Shown piece after piece: positions 1-9,553 of a DNA stretch of 64,000 nt. Position numbers and translations under genes: made by a program. The stretch covers positions 372,001 to 436,000 of the forward strand of contig JADJSG010000005.1 in assembly GCA_016711825.1 (NCBI GenBank). The letters run 5' to 3'. Position 1 is the first letter of the stretch. Every line of letters starts with the position of its first letter. A model generated the notes under the pieces. That model saw only the letters and a list, made by a program, of their open reading frames with translations, did no database searches and was not told where the DNA came from. The stretch comes from Bacteroidota bacterium (lineage in GTDB: Bacteria; Bacteroidota; Bacteroidia; Chitinophagales; Chitinophagaceae).

Positions 1-2
1 AA

Positions 3-437
3 GAAGTAGCCTTAGTAGAAGACTACCTAGCTTTAGAAAAAATCAGGTTTGAAGAAAGAATACATTTTATAAAAAACATTGACCCACTTACCTTACAGCT
101 ACAAGTACCTACGATGATGCTTCAAACACTGATTGAAAATGCCGTGAAACATGGTATTTCCAATTTACAGCAAGGTGGCAATATTCTATTAAATGCAACT
201 CTTCGCAATGACCAATATTTAGCAATTGATATTATCAATGATACAGGTGTTGTAAAAAAAACCAGCAATGAATTTAGCCTCGGTTTTGGATTAAGCAGTA
301 GCAAACAGCGACTAAAATTGTTGTATAATGATAAGGCTAAGCTATCACTTCATTTTGAAAATAACAAAGCCATTGTAAATATAATTATCCCTTTAACTTC
401 ATCTTATAAACCCCTTAAAACAAGTGTATATGATTAA
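3..437 (+). CDS. Sensor histidine kinase, LytS/YehU type (C-terminal part only)
   Basis: The gene enters from the left edge; the reading frame is open from base 3, so about 145 C-terminal residues are visible. They contain the end of the His_kinase domain (EDYLALEKIRFEER) and a HATPase region: the N-box LQTLIENAVKHGI and the late Gly motif GFGLSSSKQRL. This layout is typical of LytS-family kinases that pair with LytTR regulators. The stop overlaps the start of the next gene by 8 bases, so the two are probably translationally coupled. The phospho-acceptor histidine and the membrane domain lie outside the window. The input signal is unknown. Confidence 0.9.
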   Translation, partial: EVALVEDYLALEKIRFEERIHFIKNIDPLTLQLQVPTMMLQTLIENAVKHGISNLQQGGNILLNATLRNDQYLAIDIINDTGVVKKTSNEFSLGFGLSSSKQRLKLLYNDKAKLSLHFENNKAIVNIIIPLTSSYKPLKTSVYD

Positions 438-1149
438 AACCATCATTGTAGACGATGAACGTCTTGCACGAAATGAACTCAGAAAAATACTGAAAGAATT
501 TCCAGAAATTGAAGTGATTGAAGAAGCTGTCAATGCAGAAGATGCCCAAGAAAAAATTGAATTGCTTCAACCTGAACTGATTTTTTTGGATATTCAAATG
601 CCTGGAGGCAAAACCGGTTTCGATTTGCTTGAACAGCTTGAGTATACTCCAAAAGTATTATTTACCACAGCTTATAGCGAATTTGCCATCAAAGCGTTTG
701 AGTACAATGCCCTCGATTATTTATTAAAACCCATCGACAAAAAAAGATTACACGATGCGGTGCAAAAAGTAAAAAAGCAATTAGAAAAAGATACCCAATC
801 ACAAAAACACAAGTTGGGCAATGACGATCAGGTGTTTGTGAAAGATGGGGAAAGATGCTGGTTTGTCAAACTCAGTGAAGTGCGATTGTTTGAATCGGTA
901 GGTAATTACGCCAAAGTTTTTTTTGGCAACAATAAACCCCTGATCCTTAAATCGCTCAACGCCCTGGAAGAACGACTTGATGATAAAATATTTTTTAGGG
1001 CCAACCGCAAACATATCATCAATCTGCAAATGATACAAAAAATGGACACCCACTTTAATGGTGGACTTAAAGTGACTTTGAATGCAGGGGAGGAAATAGA
1101 AATTTCGCGCAGACAAGCAGTGAAGTTTAAAGACAATATGAGTTTGTAA
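430..1149 (+). CDS. LytTR-family response regulator
   Basis: 239 residues. An N-terminal receiver domain (residues 1 to about 120) has the acidic pair DDER, the phospho-acceptor Asp in FLDIQMPG and the conserved Lys in LLKPIDKKR. A C-terminal LytTR DNA-binding domain follows (about 135-239) with the characteristic stretch ESVGNYAKVFF and the FFRANRKHIINLQ helix region. It is the partner of the upstream kinase. A GTG at 424 also lies in frame, but the ATG at 430 gives the usual MIKTIIVDDE start. Target genes cannot be read from the sequence. Confidence 0.92.
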   Translation: MIKTIIVDDERLARNELRKILKEFPEIEVIEEAVNAEDAQEKIELLQPELIFLDIQMPGGKTGFDLLEQLEYTPKVLFTTAYSEFAIKAFEYNALDYLLKPIDKKRLHDAVQKVKKQLEKDTQSQKHKLGNDDQVFVKDGERCWFVKLSEVRLFESVGNYAKVFFGNNKPLILKSLNALEERLDDKIFFRANRKHIINLQMIQKMDTHFNGGLKVTLNAGEEIEISRRQAVKFKDNMSL

Positions 1150-1189
1150 TCATTGCTGCATTCATTCAATTTGAAAAAAACTTCAGCCA

Positions 1190-2893
1190 CTACTTTTTTT
1201 CATTCAATAGGTAAACATAAAAATCTTCAAAATGATAAATCCATTTTTTATCAGCCAATAACTGTGGTTCAATCACACAATCTGTACCGTCGTTCATGCT
1301 AGCCTTGTATCTTGAACTGTTTTTTATTGAAGTGGTATAATTAAAACTTTTATTGCTCGAAAGAGCGTAATACTCTAGTCCGGGTACAAAATAATTAAAT
1401 GCATCACATTTGTTGTAAATGGTATGTACTTGATGTGTCGCTAATATTTTTGACAAGGTATATACTTCATGGTCGAGCTGTTTACTCCAATTTAACTTCT
1501 GATGACGATGCACCACAAACACCAATATGCTGCACCAAACAAAAGCCAATCCAATGGTTGTTTTAGCATTGAGATTGCACACTTTTACCCATACCACAAA
1601 TGATAGTAGAGGCACAAGTACAAGAAAAGCCAGGGCCCTTTCTGGAGGTGTAACCCCCGTGATGAATTTGATAACAAAAGGTGTGCATATTAACACCATA
1701 TTCAACAGCAGTAACCATCTATATTCCTTCGTTGATTTGATAAAAAGTAAGAAAATATTAAGTGCAATCAACACATAAAAGCCCCACCAGCTACCCGTGG
1801 CAAAATCAGCATAGCTGTGAAATGGGAGGTATGGTAATGTGGTAAATTGTCCATTTGACAGACCTGCACCTAAACCCAATGACATGCCTGTTCCTAACAT
1901 CATTGGTGTCAATAACACCGCAGAAAATAAAATGGAAAGTAAGGGATATAAAATAATAAAACGAACTTGTTTATCAGTTTGAAATAGTAAATAAATAGCC
2001 ACTGCCAAAGCCGAACTGGCTATAAAATATCCATGCGACAACATGCTATAGGTACCCAAGGCATTGAGTATTGCAAGGAAACCAATTTTAACAAACGTGA
2101 TTTTTTGTTTTAAAAAAAAGAATAGAAATGAACTCAACAGCAAGGCAAAAAACACTTCAAACAAAACCCCTCTGGCATACAACATATAAAATACATTGAC
2201 CGGCAGGCATGCAAAAACAATCATCGCCATCAAGGCAAGCCATTCCTGTTGCGTTATTTTTTTTACCATTACAAATACCAGCAAACAAGTGCATAAACCC
2301 ATCAAGATGGAAGGGAGTCGTAATACAAATACATGGTCGGGTAAAAAGTAAAGAAAAAAACGAGAGACCAAATTATGCAAGGGATAATTGTTGTATGCTA
2401 CAATCGAATAAAAAATATTTTTGTGTAAAAAATAATTATAGTTCCATGCTTCATCATATTGTATAGGCCATGTAGCTGCATAATAGATACTCCGAAGCAA
2501 AATGATTGTAAGCGAAAGCAACAAGCCTATATTTATTAAACGGGTATTCTGAATAAGAATTTGTTTACCTAAAACCAAGTAACCCAATAATTTTTCTGTC
2601 CAGTAAAGCAAGCTTGTCAGTATGCGATTTCGATATTTAAATAATGCCAACAAACCCATAGCAGCTGTTATTGACACACCATACACTATCATACGCACTA
2701 AGTGATATTTGTGTAATGGAAAGTATTGCTGTTTGATGAGTGGATACAAATCCATTCGATTGATTTCGTTCAAAACGGATGTCACCAGCGACTCATAGCT
2801 TACAAAATAAAAAAACAAAAAACTACCTGCCAGTAAGCCTGTTGCCATCAGCAATAAAAAAAATAATATTTTGCTTACTCTTTGCGCTAACAT
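1190..2893 (-). CDS. GT39-like polytopic membrane glycosyltransferase
   Basis: 567 residues with about a dozen hydrophobic segments. The stretch WPIQYDEAWNYNYFLHKN places acidic residues in the first extracytoplasmic loop, as in GT-C fold transferases of the ArnT/PMT (GT39) type that use polyprenyl-phosphate sugars. A soluble C-terminal tail follows the last membrane segment. The start overlaps the stop of the upstream aminotransferase gene by 7 bases, so the two form an operon. The sugar and the acceptor cannot be predicted. A second, shorter protein of similar type is encoded at 43743. I am confident of the fold, less so of the activity. Confidence 0.75.
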   Translation of the reverse strand: MLAQRVSKILFFLLLMATGLLAGSFLFFYFVSYESLVTSVLNEINRMDLYPLIKQQYFPLHKYHLVRMIVYGVSITAAMGLLALFKYRNRILTSLLYWTEKLLGYLVLGKQILIQNTRLINIGLLLSLTIILLRSIYYAATWPIQYDEAWNYNYFLHKNIFYSIVAYNNYPLHNLVSRFFLYFLPDHVFVLRLPSILMGLCTCLLVFVMVKKITQQEWLALMAMIVFACLPVNVFYMLYARGVLFEVFFALLLSSFLFFFLKQKITFVKIGFLAILNALGTYSMLSHGYFIASSALAVAIYLLFQTDKQVRFIILYPLLSILFSAVLLTPMMLGTGMSLGLGAGLSNGQFTTLPYLPFHSYADFATGSWWGFYVLIALNIFLLFIKSTKEYRWLLLLNMVLICTPFVIKFITGVTPPERALAFLVLVPLLSFVVWVKVCNLNAKTTIGLAFVWCSILVFVVHRHQKLNWSKQLDHEVYTLSKILATHQVHTIYNKCDAFNYFVPGLEYYALSSNKSFNYTTSIKNSSRYKASMNDGTDCVIEPQLLADKKWIYHFEDFYVYLLNEKK

Positions 2894-4074
2894 GTGATTT
2901 CATTAATCGCCTCAAGGATGATGTCACAAGCCATGCGAATTTCTTCTTCATTGATGGTCAAAGGAGGAGCGATACGCATCGCATTGCTTGCAAATAAAAA
3001 CCAATCGGTAAATACCCCTTTAGCAATACATGCATCAATGATTTTTTTATTGGTTTCATAGCTATCAAAATGCAAGGCCATCAGCAAACCGCAACTGTTT
3101 AATTGGATAATAGATGGATGTTTTAGCAATGAAGTAAACAATTTTTCATGCTCACTTACTTGTGTAACAATTTGTGAGGTTTGTAAATATTGCCATGCCG
3201 CCAAGCCAGCAGCACAACTTACAGGATGCCCGCCAAATGTAGTGATATGGCCAAGTACCGGATGATGGGTAAAAGTATCCATATGTGATTTCGAAGATAC
3301 AAAAGCCCCTAATGGCATACCACCACCCAATGCCTTTCCAAGCAATAAAATATCGGGAATCACATCGATGGCTTCAAATCGAAACAAGGTGCCTGTACGT
3401 CCAAATGCTGTTTGTATTTCATCAAAAATCAATAGGCAACCCGTCTCATCACATTTTGTACGGATGGCTTTAAGCCAAGCCTGATCAGGTACCAATACAC
3501 CCGCTTCACTTTGTACAGGTTCTAAAATAATACAAGCTGTATGCTCATCAATATGCGACAGCACCTCTGCAGAGTTATATTGAAATTGAAAAATATCAGG
3601 TAATAAAGGACGAAAGGCTTGTTGCCAGTATTCACTTCCCATCACACTTAATGCACCCTGTGTACTACCATGATAGGCCTTTTTAAATGATATCATTTTA
3701 CTTCTACCGGTCACACGCTTTGCCAGTTTCATCGCCCCCTCTGTGGCTTCAGAACCACTGTTGGTAAAATAAATACTTTGCAATGATGAAGGCAATCGAC
3801 TGGCTAAGGCAGTTGCATATTGCACTTGCGGACTTTGTATGACTTCGCCATACACCATCACATGAAGGTAATCATCAACTTGTTTTTTAATGGCCTCTAT
3901 CACATGCTGATTACCATGACCCACATTACAAACACTGATGCCCCCAATGAGGTCAATATGTTTTTTACCCTGCGCATCATACAAGTAAACCCCATTAGCT
4001 TTGCTTACTTCAAAACAAAGGGGTGCGTCAGAAGTTTGTGCTACATGATGCAAAAATAATTGGCGTTGTGTCAT
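2887..4074 (-). CDS. Class III PLP-dependent aminotransferase (acetylornithine/omega-amino type)
   Basis: 395 residues, normal for the class III family. Seen: phosphate-binding GSEATEGAMKLAKR, the Asp/Gln pair in LIFDEIQTAFGRTG, the Schiff-base lysine in LLGKALGGGMPLGAF, and TTFGGHPVSCAAGLAA. These assign the fold and chemistry: transfer of an amino group from an omega- or alpha-amino donor to a keto acid through PLP. The substrate (acetylornithine, ornithine, 4-aminobutyrate, lysine) cannot be fixed from motifs. No arginine biosynthesis genes are adjacent; the downstream partner is a membrane glycosyltransferase. A TACTTTTG promoter box on this strand ends 7 bases before the ATG. Confidence 0.88.
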   Translation of the reverse strand: MTQRQLFLHHVAQTSDAPLCFEVSKANGVYLYDAQGKKHIDLIGGISVCNVGHGNQHVIEAIKKQVDDYLHVMVYGEVIQSPQVQYATALASRLPSSLQSIYFTNSGSEATEGAMKLAKRVTGRSKMISFKKAYHGSTQGALSVMGSEYWQQAFRPLLPDIFQFQYNSAEVLSHIDEHTACIILEPVQSEAGVLVPDQAWLKAIRTKCDETGCLLIFDEIQTAFGRTGTLFRFEAIDVIPDILLLGKALGGGMPLGAFVSSKSHMDTFTHHPVLGHITTFGGHPVSCAAGLAAWQYLQTSQIVTQVSEHEKLFTSLLKHPSIIQLNSCGLLMALHFDSYETNKKIIDACIAKGVFTDWFLFASNAMRIAPPLTINEEEIRMACDIILEAINEITC

Positions 4075-4081
4075 TTAACCA

Positions 4082-4089
4082 CAAAAGTA
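4082..4089 (-). promoter_or_regulatory. Bacteroidota -7 box (TACTTTTG) for the aminotransferase operon
   Basis: Read on the minus strand the eight bases are TACTTTTG, a perfect match to the TAnnTTTG consensus, and 7 nt separate it from the ATG at 4074. The predicted transcript has almost no leader. No clear -33 TTG is seen. Confidence 0.5.
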
Positions 4090-4313
4090 ATACCATTGTG
4101 ATTTAAACCAATGTGATTTATAAAACATTGAAAATTATACCGATGAGCATGAAGGAATCGTAAATGGTCCTTACCCTTCATTCTGATTAACATACTTACA
4201 ATCCACATTAACCATTGTATCATTGATAAAATATTGGTGTATTTTATCAATCGCATTGTTGTTACATTTGCCTGCGAATCAATACAATTTTCAATCTTAA
4301 AACCCATTGAATC

Positions 4314-4826
4314 ATGCCAGTCATACTTCCTGTTAAAGGTGTTTCACCCACTATACCAAGTGATTGTTTTATAGCACCCAATGCCACCCTTGTAGGAGAT
4401 GTAGTGATGGGCTCCGAATGCAGTGTATGGTTTAATGCTGTGGTGCGGGGTGATGTCAATAGCATTCGTATAGGAAACAAAGTAAATATTCAAGATGGAG
4501 CCTGCATCCATTGCACGTATGAAAAAACAAAAACCATCATTGGAAACAAGGTCTCTATCGGTCATCATGCTTTGGTACATGGCTGTACCATTGAAGACAA
4601 TGTATTGATTGGCATGGGTGCCATCGTGATGGACAATGTACATATTGGCACCAATACCATTATCGCTGCAGGCGCCGTTGTATTAGAAAATACCCAATGC
4701 GAAAGTGGAAGCATCTATGCTGGTGTCCCTGCAAAAAAAGTAAAAGATATTTCGCAAGAACTCATTCACAACGAAATAGATCGGATAGCCAATAATTATA
4801 TCATGTATAGTACCTGGTTTAAATAG
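4314..4826 (+). CDS. Gamma-carbonic anhydrase family protein (left-handed beta-helix)
   Basis: 170 residues made largely of hexapeptide repeats ([LIV]G-x4), e.g. ATLVGDVVMGSECSVWFNAV, ending in the C-terminal AGVPAKKVK seen in YrdA/PaaY/CaiE-type proteins. Histidines in IHCTYEK and GHHALVHGC are placed like the three zinc/iron ligands of gamma-carbonic anhydrases. The family forms trimers; the activity (CO2 hydration, or a thioesterase as in PaaY) is uncertain. A PaaY-like role is conceivable because a phenylacetate epoxidase cluster lies in the window, but the two are 25 kb apart. Confidence 0.85.
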   Translation: MPVILPVKGVSPTIPSDCFIAPNATLVGDVVMGSECSVWFNAVVRGDVNSIRIGNKVNIQDGACIHCTYEKTKTIIGNKVSIGHHALVHGCTIEDNVLIGMGAIVMDNVHIGTNTIIAAGAVVLENTQCESGSIYAGVPAKKVKDISQELIHNEIDRIANNYIMYSTWFK

Positions 4827-4948
4827 GGTTTACTAAAAATTACTTTTTTAAAAATTCTTTCAGTACCCCTGCATTGTTAAATTTTTTTATTTCCTTAAAA
4901 CTTTTTCTACCTTAGTAGGGTAAAAAATCTTTAATCAAACTTTTTATC

Positions 4949-7111
4949 ATGTCGCGAAAACTACTTTTTAGTTTTTTACTCCTTCTATGTTTTGCCACAA
5001 TCAACAGCAATGCACAAGGCGGCTTATGGACACATATGCATGGAAGCCTAGGCTCACAAGCCCTTGGACTCTATGGCACCAAAGGAGTTACCAATGCTAC
5101 CAACACTCCATCGGGTAGATATCAAGGTGCATTTTGGACAGACAAACAAGGAAATTTTTGGCTCTTTGGCGGTTTTCATCCATGGGGCTATGCCAATGAT
5201 TTATGGAAACTTGACCCTATTACCGCACAGTGGACCTGGATCAATGGTCCACAAGGCGTTTCAGATCAGAATGGCGAATTTGGAATACAAGGCGTTGCTT
5301 CGCCCCTCAATTATCCAAGTGCGCGCACATTTGGGCCTAATTGCTGGACCGACAACAATGGTGACCTATGGCTTTATGGCGGTTATGGATATGATGTAAA
5401 CAGCACCCTTGGCGGGCTTTCAGACCTATGGAAATACCATATTGCAACCAATGAATGGACATGGATATCAGGATCAAATGTGGCAAATGTAGCGCCAGTA
5501 CATGGTACTTTAGGGGTAGCTGCACCTACCAACAATCCAGGGGCTCGTGCTGAATGTAAATCAGGCTGGGTAGACGACAACAATAATTTATGGATGTTTG
5601 GCGGACAAGACGGGGTGACCATGGCCCAAGGTGTAAATGTGCGCAATGACATGTGGAAATATGATATCACCACTAATGAATGGACATGGATGAAAGGTGC
5701 TAATACCATCAATAACAATGGCACCTTTGGCACCAAAGGGGTTGAAGCCGCTAACAATAATCCACCTGCAAGATTATCGTTTACCAAATGGAAAGGCAAA
5801 GACAAAAGTTTTTATGTATTTGCAGGAGGCAATGCCGCATCGGCCCGTAATGATCTTTGGCGTTTTAATCCTTTCACCAATAACTGGACCTGGATATCAG
5901 GTATGCAAACCCAAAACAATCAAGGTACTTACTCAGGATATTGCGACCCCGACCCTATAAAATATCCAAGTGCTCGTATCGAAAACCAAACTGTAGCGAC
6001 TTCTACCTGTACTGAAATATTTTGGTCGTTTGGTGGTTTTAAAACCATTCAAAATACCCAATCGTTTAATGACCTTTGGCTTTATAACCTTACCACCAAC
6101 AAATGGACATGGGTAAGTGGTAGTCAGGCCACCAATATCAATCCCAACCCAGGCCCAATTGGTGTAGCGCAACCCGGTCGTTATATAGGCAGTAAAGGAG
6201 GCGTTTTTATTTGGACCGATGCGCAAAATAACCTTTGGATATTTGGTGGATTAGCCTTTGACAGTACCCTCAATCCAGCACCCGGAGCATTGGGTTTAAA
6301 AAATGACCTATGGCGTTTTCAACCTGATAGTACTTGTTTTGATGCCAGTTTCAACTCTGTACTCACCCTCGAAGGTCCTACCGATACTACATTTTGTCCG
6401 GGCGATACCACTTCCATACCTATGCCTGACAATACAGATATCGTGATCAGTCCCAATACCGATTATCAATACAATGTAGATTCATCACGTATTATTTTTA
6501 ATCCCATAGTCACCACAACCTATACCATTACTGGCGCTGAACGAGGCTTGTGTACAGGTAAGGACACCCTCGTCTTCACCATAGAAGTGGTGCCCTTTCC
6601 GATTGCTGACTTTACGTTAGCGCCGGTGACTTCGCTTACTACCGAACCGCTTATCACCCTCACCAATGCATCTACTCTTGCAGCTTCGTATGAGTGGATT
6701 TACAATCAATTGGTATTTGCCACAAGTACAGATGCAACTTACAATGCCACTGACAGTGGGGAATATTGCTTTACGCTTATTGCCTACAATACCTTAGGAT
6801 GCAGCGATACAGACACCAACTGTGCTTATAAACTCAATCCCGACAATGTGTTTGTCCCCAGTGTATTTTCACCCAATGGTGATCTTAAAAATGATGAATT
6901 TAAAATCATTGCCAGCAATATCACCTTAAAATCATTTGCTGTCTATGATCGATGGGGCGAAGAGGTATTTAGCACAAAAGATCAAACCAAAGGATGGAAT
7001 GGTCAATACAAAGGCAAAGACTGCGAAATAGGGACTTACTATTACTATATTGAGTATGATAGTTTCAAAGGTAAGAAGACTTTGAAAGGCGATATCAATT
7101 TAGTACGTTGA
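4949..7111 (+). CDS. Kelch-type beta-propeller protein with T9SS type B (CHU_C) C-terminal domain
   Basis: 720 residues. A signal peptide (residues 1-23, ending SNAQG) is followed by about six kelch-like blades, each with a pattern like NDLWKYDITTNEWTWM and a preceding G-x-FG/GG turn, spanning about residues 40-470. A PKD/Ig-like stretch follows. The last ~90 residues match the gliding-motility-associated C-terminal domain: VPSVFSPNGDLKNDEFKI, YDRWGEEVFST, then W-N-G and the terminal KGDINLVR. It is therefore a secreted, surface-attached T9SS cargo. Its ligand is unknown. It stands alone, with no overlapping neighbours. Confidence 0.88.
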   Translation: MSRKLLFSFLLLLCFATINSNAQGGLWTHMHGSLGSQALGLYGTKGVTNATNTPSGRYQGAFWTDKQGNFWLFGGFHPWGYANDLWKLDPITAQWTWINGPQGVSDQNGEFGIQGVASPLNYPSARTFGPNCWTDNNGDLWLYGGYGYDVNSTLGGLSDLWKYHIATNEWTWISGSNVANVAPVHGTLGVAAPTNNPGARAECKSGWVDDNNNLWMFGGQDGVTMAQGVNVRNDMWKYDITTNEWTWMKGANTINNNGTFGTKGVEAANNNPPARLSFTKWKGKDKSFYVFAGGNAASARNDLWRFNPFTNNWTWISGMQTQNNQGTYSGYCDPDPIKYPSARIENQTVATSTCTEIFWSFGGFKTIQNTQSFNDLWLYNLTTNKWTWVSGSQATNINPNPGPIGVAQPGRYIGSKGGVFIWTDAQNNLWIFGGLAFDSTLNPAPGALGLKNDLWRFQPDSTCFDASFNSVLTLEGPTDTTFCPGDTTSIPMPDNTDIVISPNTDYQYNVDSSRIIFNPIVTTTYTITGAERGLCTGKDTLVFTIEVVPFPIADFTLAPVTSLTTEPLITLTNASTLAASYEWIYNQLVFATSTDATYNATDSGEYCFTLIAYNTLGCSDTDTNCAYKLNPDNVFVPSVFSPNGDLKNDEFKIIASNITLKSFAVYDRWGEEVFSTKDQTKGWNGQYKGKDCEIGTYYYYIEYDSFKGKKTLKGDINLVR

Positions 7112-7125
7112 TGTTGCTGAACATC
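7110..7125 (+). terminator. Short hairpin overlapping the stop of the kelch gene
   Basis: GATGTT-GCTG-AACATC is a perfect 6-bp stem with a 4-nt loop, starting within the stop codon and followed by TTATTAT. It is a weak intrinsic-terminator candidate because the T-tract is broken. Confidence 0.3.
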
Positions 7126-7694
7126 TTATTATCATACTTTTAAAAGTAGATAAAAACACAGATTTTTTTCAGGAGTGATTATGGATAAATGGATGTGATT
7201 AAGGATTTTGAATAATCCATCATGACACCAAACTCATTCATTATTTACCAACAATACATTCAAAATAGTGCAATTGCTTTTAGTTTAAATGCAATGCGTG
7301 TAGGTATTATACCGCTATTTTTCACACCAGGTAGAAATACATTTGGTATCACCCATTTTCGCCATTTCTAAAATACCTGATTATAAGGTTTTTTTACCTT
7401 TTTTTGGTCGTTTTATACCAATCTACGGGTTTGCGCCAAAACGTAATTTTAAATTTATTTAGGTTTGTATCAGTTTTTAAAAGTCACAGATGCGCATCAC
7501 CATTCAGTAAAAAAATGGCTTAGCAGATTCAGCAGGTTTTAAAAAAAATACGCAAACCTCTCTGAACAAGCGAAACAGATTTCATACTGAAAACACTTTA
7601 AAAATGCACTATGCAGTAACCCGAAAAGGCATACATAGAGTAGGGAAATAACTAACTAACGGTAAGGCTGCCGAACATAAAGCCAGAATAAAAG
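7112..7694. other. 583-bp AT-rich intergenic stretch
   Basis: Apart from the short hairpin at its left end I see no convincing coding frame, RNA gene or clear promoter in this stretch. Base use is strongly AT-rich, like the other gaps of the 7-20 kb accessory region. Confidence 0.5.
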
Positions 7695-8141
7695 ATGAAA
7701 AAACTATTTTTTTTAATGAGTATGCTGTTCATATTATCAACAGATACATTTGCAAAACCCATTCATTGGCATGCATCAGGCACTGCAGAAATTGGAAGAC
7801 CCAAGAAAAATTGTGAGGGCATTTGGTTATGTCTTTTTGTAGAAAAATGGGGAGTAACTTTATCAGCAAGACAATATGGCAATCCTACGAAAAGTGAGCA
7901 TGGAATTGGTGTAGGCGTGGATGGTAATTTATACTTAATCATCAATGAAAGACTTCTTGCCAGCAAACAAGCTGATAAATTGAGCTTACTCAAAAACAAA
8001 AGCAGCTATTATATGGAAGCTGACGAGACTATCCCACAAAGCTTTTTAAGCTCTTTAAATTATAGCAAAAGCAATATCATCAAAGCTGGGAATAAAGAAA
8101 TCAGCTTTGAAAATGGTTACTATTTTGTAAAACTTAACTAA
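7695..8141 (+). CDS. Secreted protein of unknown function
   Basis: 148 residues. The N-terminus (LFFLMSMLFILSTDTFA) is a clear signal peptide with cleavage after TFA. The mature part is small and contains two cysteines close together (KKNCEGIWLCLF), which could form a disulfide in the periplasm. I do not recognise a family. A strong terminator hairpin follows the stop at once, so it is a single-gene unit. It neighbours two other unknown exported proteins of similar size. Confidence 0.7.
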   Translation: MKKLFFLMSMLFILSTDTFAKPIHWHASGTAEIGRPKKNCEGIWLCLFVEKWGVTLSARQYGNPTKSEHGIGVGVDGNLYLIINERLLASKQADKLSLLKNKSSYYMEADETIPQSFLSSLNYSKSNIIKAGNKEISFENGYYFVKLN

Positions 8142-8150
8142 TCCATTCTT

Positions 8151-8185
8151 ATTTGGGAGTTCATCAAGCTCCCAAATATTTTTTA
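8151..8185 (+). terminator. Intrinsic terminator after the 148-aa secreted protein
   Basis: ATTTGGGAG (8151-8159) pairs perfectly with CTCCCAAAT (8169-8177) over a 9-nt loop and is followed by ATTTTTTAT. The right arm and the bases after it are repeated before the second lipoprotein gene at 8999, where the left arm is missing. Confidence 0.75.
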
Positions 8186-8210
8186 TAATCCCCCAAAAAA
8201 AATAATTACA

Positions 8211-8771
8211 ATGAAAAAATACCTTCCCATTATATTATGTATAGTACTTAGTATGTTTATCATGCTCGGTTGTAAATTGAATTTGAATATTAAAATTAAG
8301 TATTATACTAATGAGCAAATGCTTAATTATGTCAAAGAAAAAAAATACCCTTTTCATTATATCCTAAAATTTAAAACTGCAGAATCTCTTTTAAATAAAA
8401 ATAAACACAATATTACAAGCCTCAATTTTATGAACTTTTATGCTAAAAACAATCAGCTTATTAAAGCTTCTGATGGAGAAAGTTGTGAATTTAAAATTGC
8501 ATCATATATCAAAGATTCATTGCATTTGTTTGTAGAAAACAATAATAAAGAATATTCCTTTGAAAAGATTGTCGCTGAGTCTGATATTATAACAGTTAAT
8601 GGAGATAGATCTATACAATCAGATAGTTGTTATAAAATACTGGTGGGTTGGTCAATCAATTTAAACAATTATGGCAAGATACAAAATAGACTCAAACTTT
8701 TATTGGATCAAATAAATACAAATGATAGACAATATATCATCGTTGGAATGAATGTAGACCCTGTGCAATAA
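8211..8771 (+). CDS. Putative lipoprotein, first copy of a tandem pair
   Basis: 186 residues. The N-terminus has a hydrophobic stretch and a lipobox-like FIMLGC, so lipidation at Cys21 is predicted. The mature part is lysine- and asparagine-rich with conserved blocks IKASDGESCEFKIASYIKDS and VAESDIITVNGDR. It is closely similar along its full length to the product of 8999-9553. I recognise no domain and infer no function. It has no partner gene other than its duplicate. Confidence 0.7.
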   Translation: MKKYLPIILCIVLSMFIMLGCKLNLNIKIKYYTNEQMLNYVKEKKYPFHYILKFKTAESLLNKNKHNITSLNFMNFYAKNNQLIKASDGESCEFKIASYIKDSLHLFVENNNKEYSFEKIVAESDIITVNGDRSIQSDSCYKILVGWSINLNNYGKIQNRLKLLLDQINTNDRQYIIVGMNVDPVQ

Positions 8772-8960
8772 ACACCTATTCATCCTTTTATGATTTCAAT
8801 ACCTTCTAGTCTTTGATATAACATCAAAAGGAACAAACTAATAATTACTTTCACAATTGTTTGGTAGAGAATATATAAAAAAATGATATTTTTTCTTTAC
8901 TGTATCCCGCGACATTTTAGTTCAACTATTTAATCACACACCTAGCAACAGTGTGCATCA

Positions 8961-9553
8961 ACTCCCAAATATTTTTATAAACCTAAAAAAACAATAAAAT
9001 GAAAAAACACCTCCCCTTTTTATGTTTAGCTTGCATGCTTGTCATTCTCAGTTGCACATTTAAACTCAAAACGAAGATAAAATACTTTACTAATGAACAA
9101 ACACTTAATTATGTCAAAGAAAAAAACTACCCCTTTGATTATATCCTAAAATTTAAAACTGAAGCATCCTACAATAGTAGAAACAAACACAATATCAATA
9201 GTATGAATTTTCTCAATTTTTATGCTAAAAACAATCAACTCATCAAAGCTTCTGATGGTGAAAGCTGTGAATTTAAAATAGCTTCTTATATCAAAGATTC
9301 TCTTCACACCTTTGTAGAAAACAATAATAAAGAATATGCCTTTGATAAGATTGTCGCCGAATCGGATATCATTACGGTAAATGGAGATAGGCCTATACTT
9401 GCAGATAGTTGTTATAAAATACTGGTGGGCTGGTCAATCAATTTAAATAATTTTGGTATGATTCAAAAACGATTAAAACTTTTGCTAAATGAAATTAAAA
9501 CCAATGATAAACAATATATCATAGTTGGTTTAAATTTAGATCCTTTACCATAA
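8961..9553 (+). repeat. Tandem gene duplication (second copy of about 8163-8771)
   Basis: Similarity to the upstream copy begins before the gene, at CATCAA followed by CTCCCAAATATTTTTATAA, and runs through the whole coding region. The left edge falls within the loop of the terminator at 8151. Divergence between the copies is moderate, so the duplication is not recent. Confidence 0.7.
8999..9553 (+). CDS. Putative lipoprotein, second copy of a tandem pair
   Basis: 184 residues, paralogous to the preceding gene. The signal region ends in a lipobox-like VILSC, so it is probably lipidated and membrane-anchored. The two proteins are most alike in the middle (FYAKNNQLIKASDGESCEFK is identical) and differ mostly in the signal peptide and around residues 55-70 of the mature chain. 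The reading frame is intact, so both copies appear functional. Function is unknown. Confidence 0.7.
   Translation: MKKHLPFLCLACMLVILSCTFKLKTKIKYFTNEQTLNYVKEKNYPFDYILKFKTEASYNSRNKHNINSMNFLNFYAKNNQLIKASDGESCEFKIASYIKDSLHTFVENNNKEYAFDKIVAESDIITVNGDRPILADSCYKILVGWSINLNNFGMIQKRLKLLLNEIKTNDKQYIIVGLNLDPLP

Noticed and set aside
5383..5805. 140-residue minus-strand open frame opposite the kelch gene
   Set aside because: Its repetitive residues mirror the blade repeats of the plus-strand protein.
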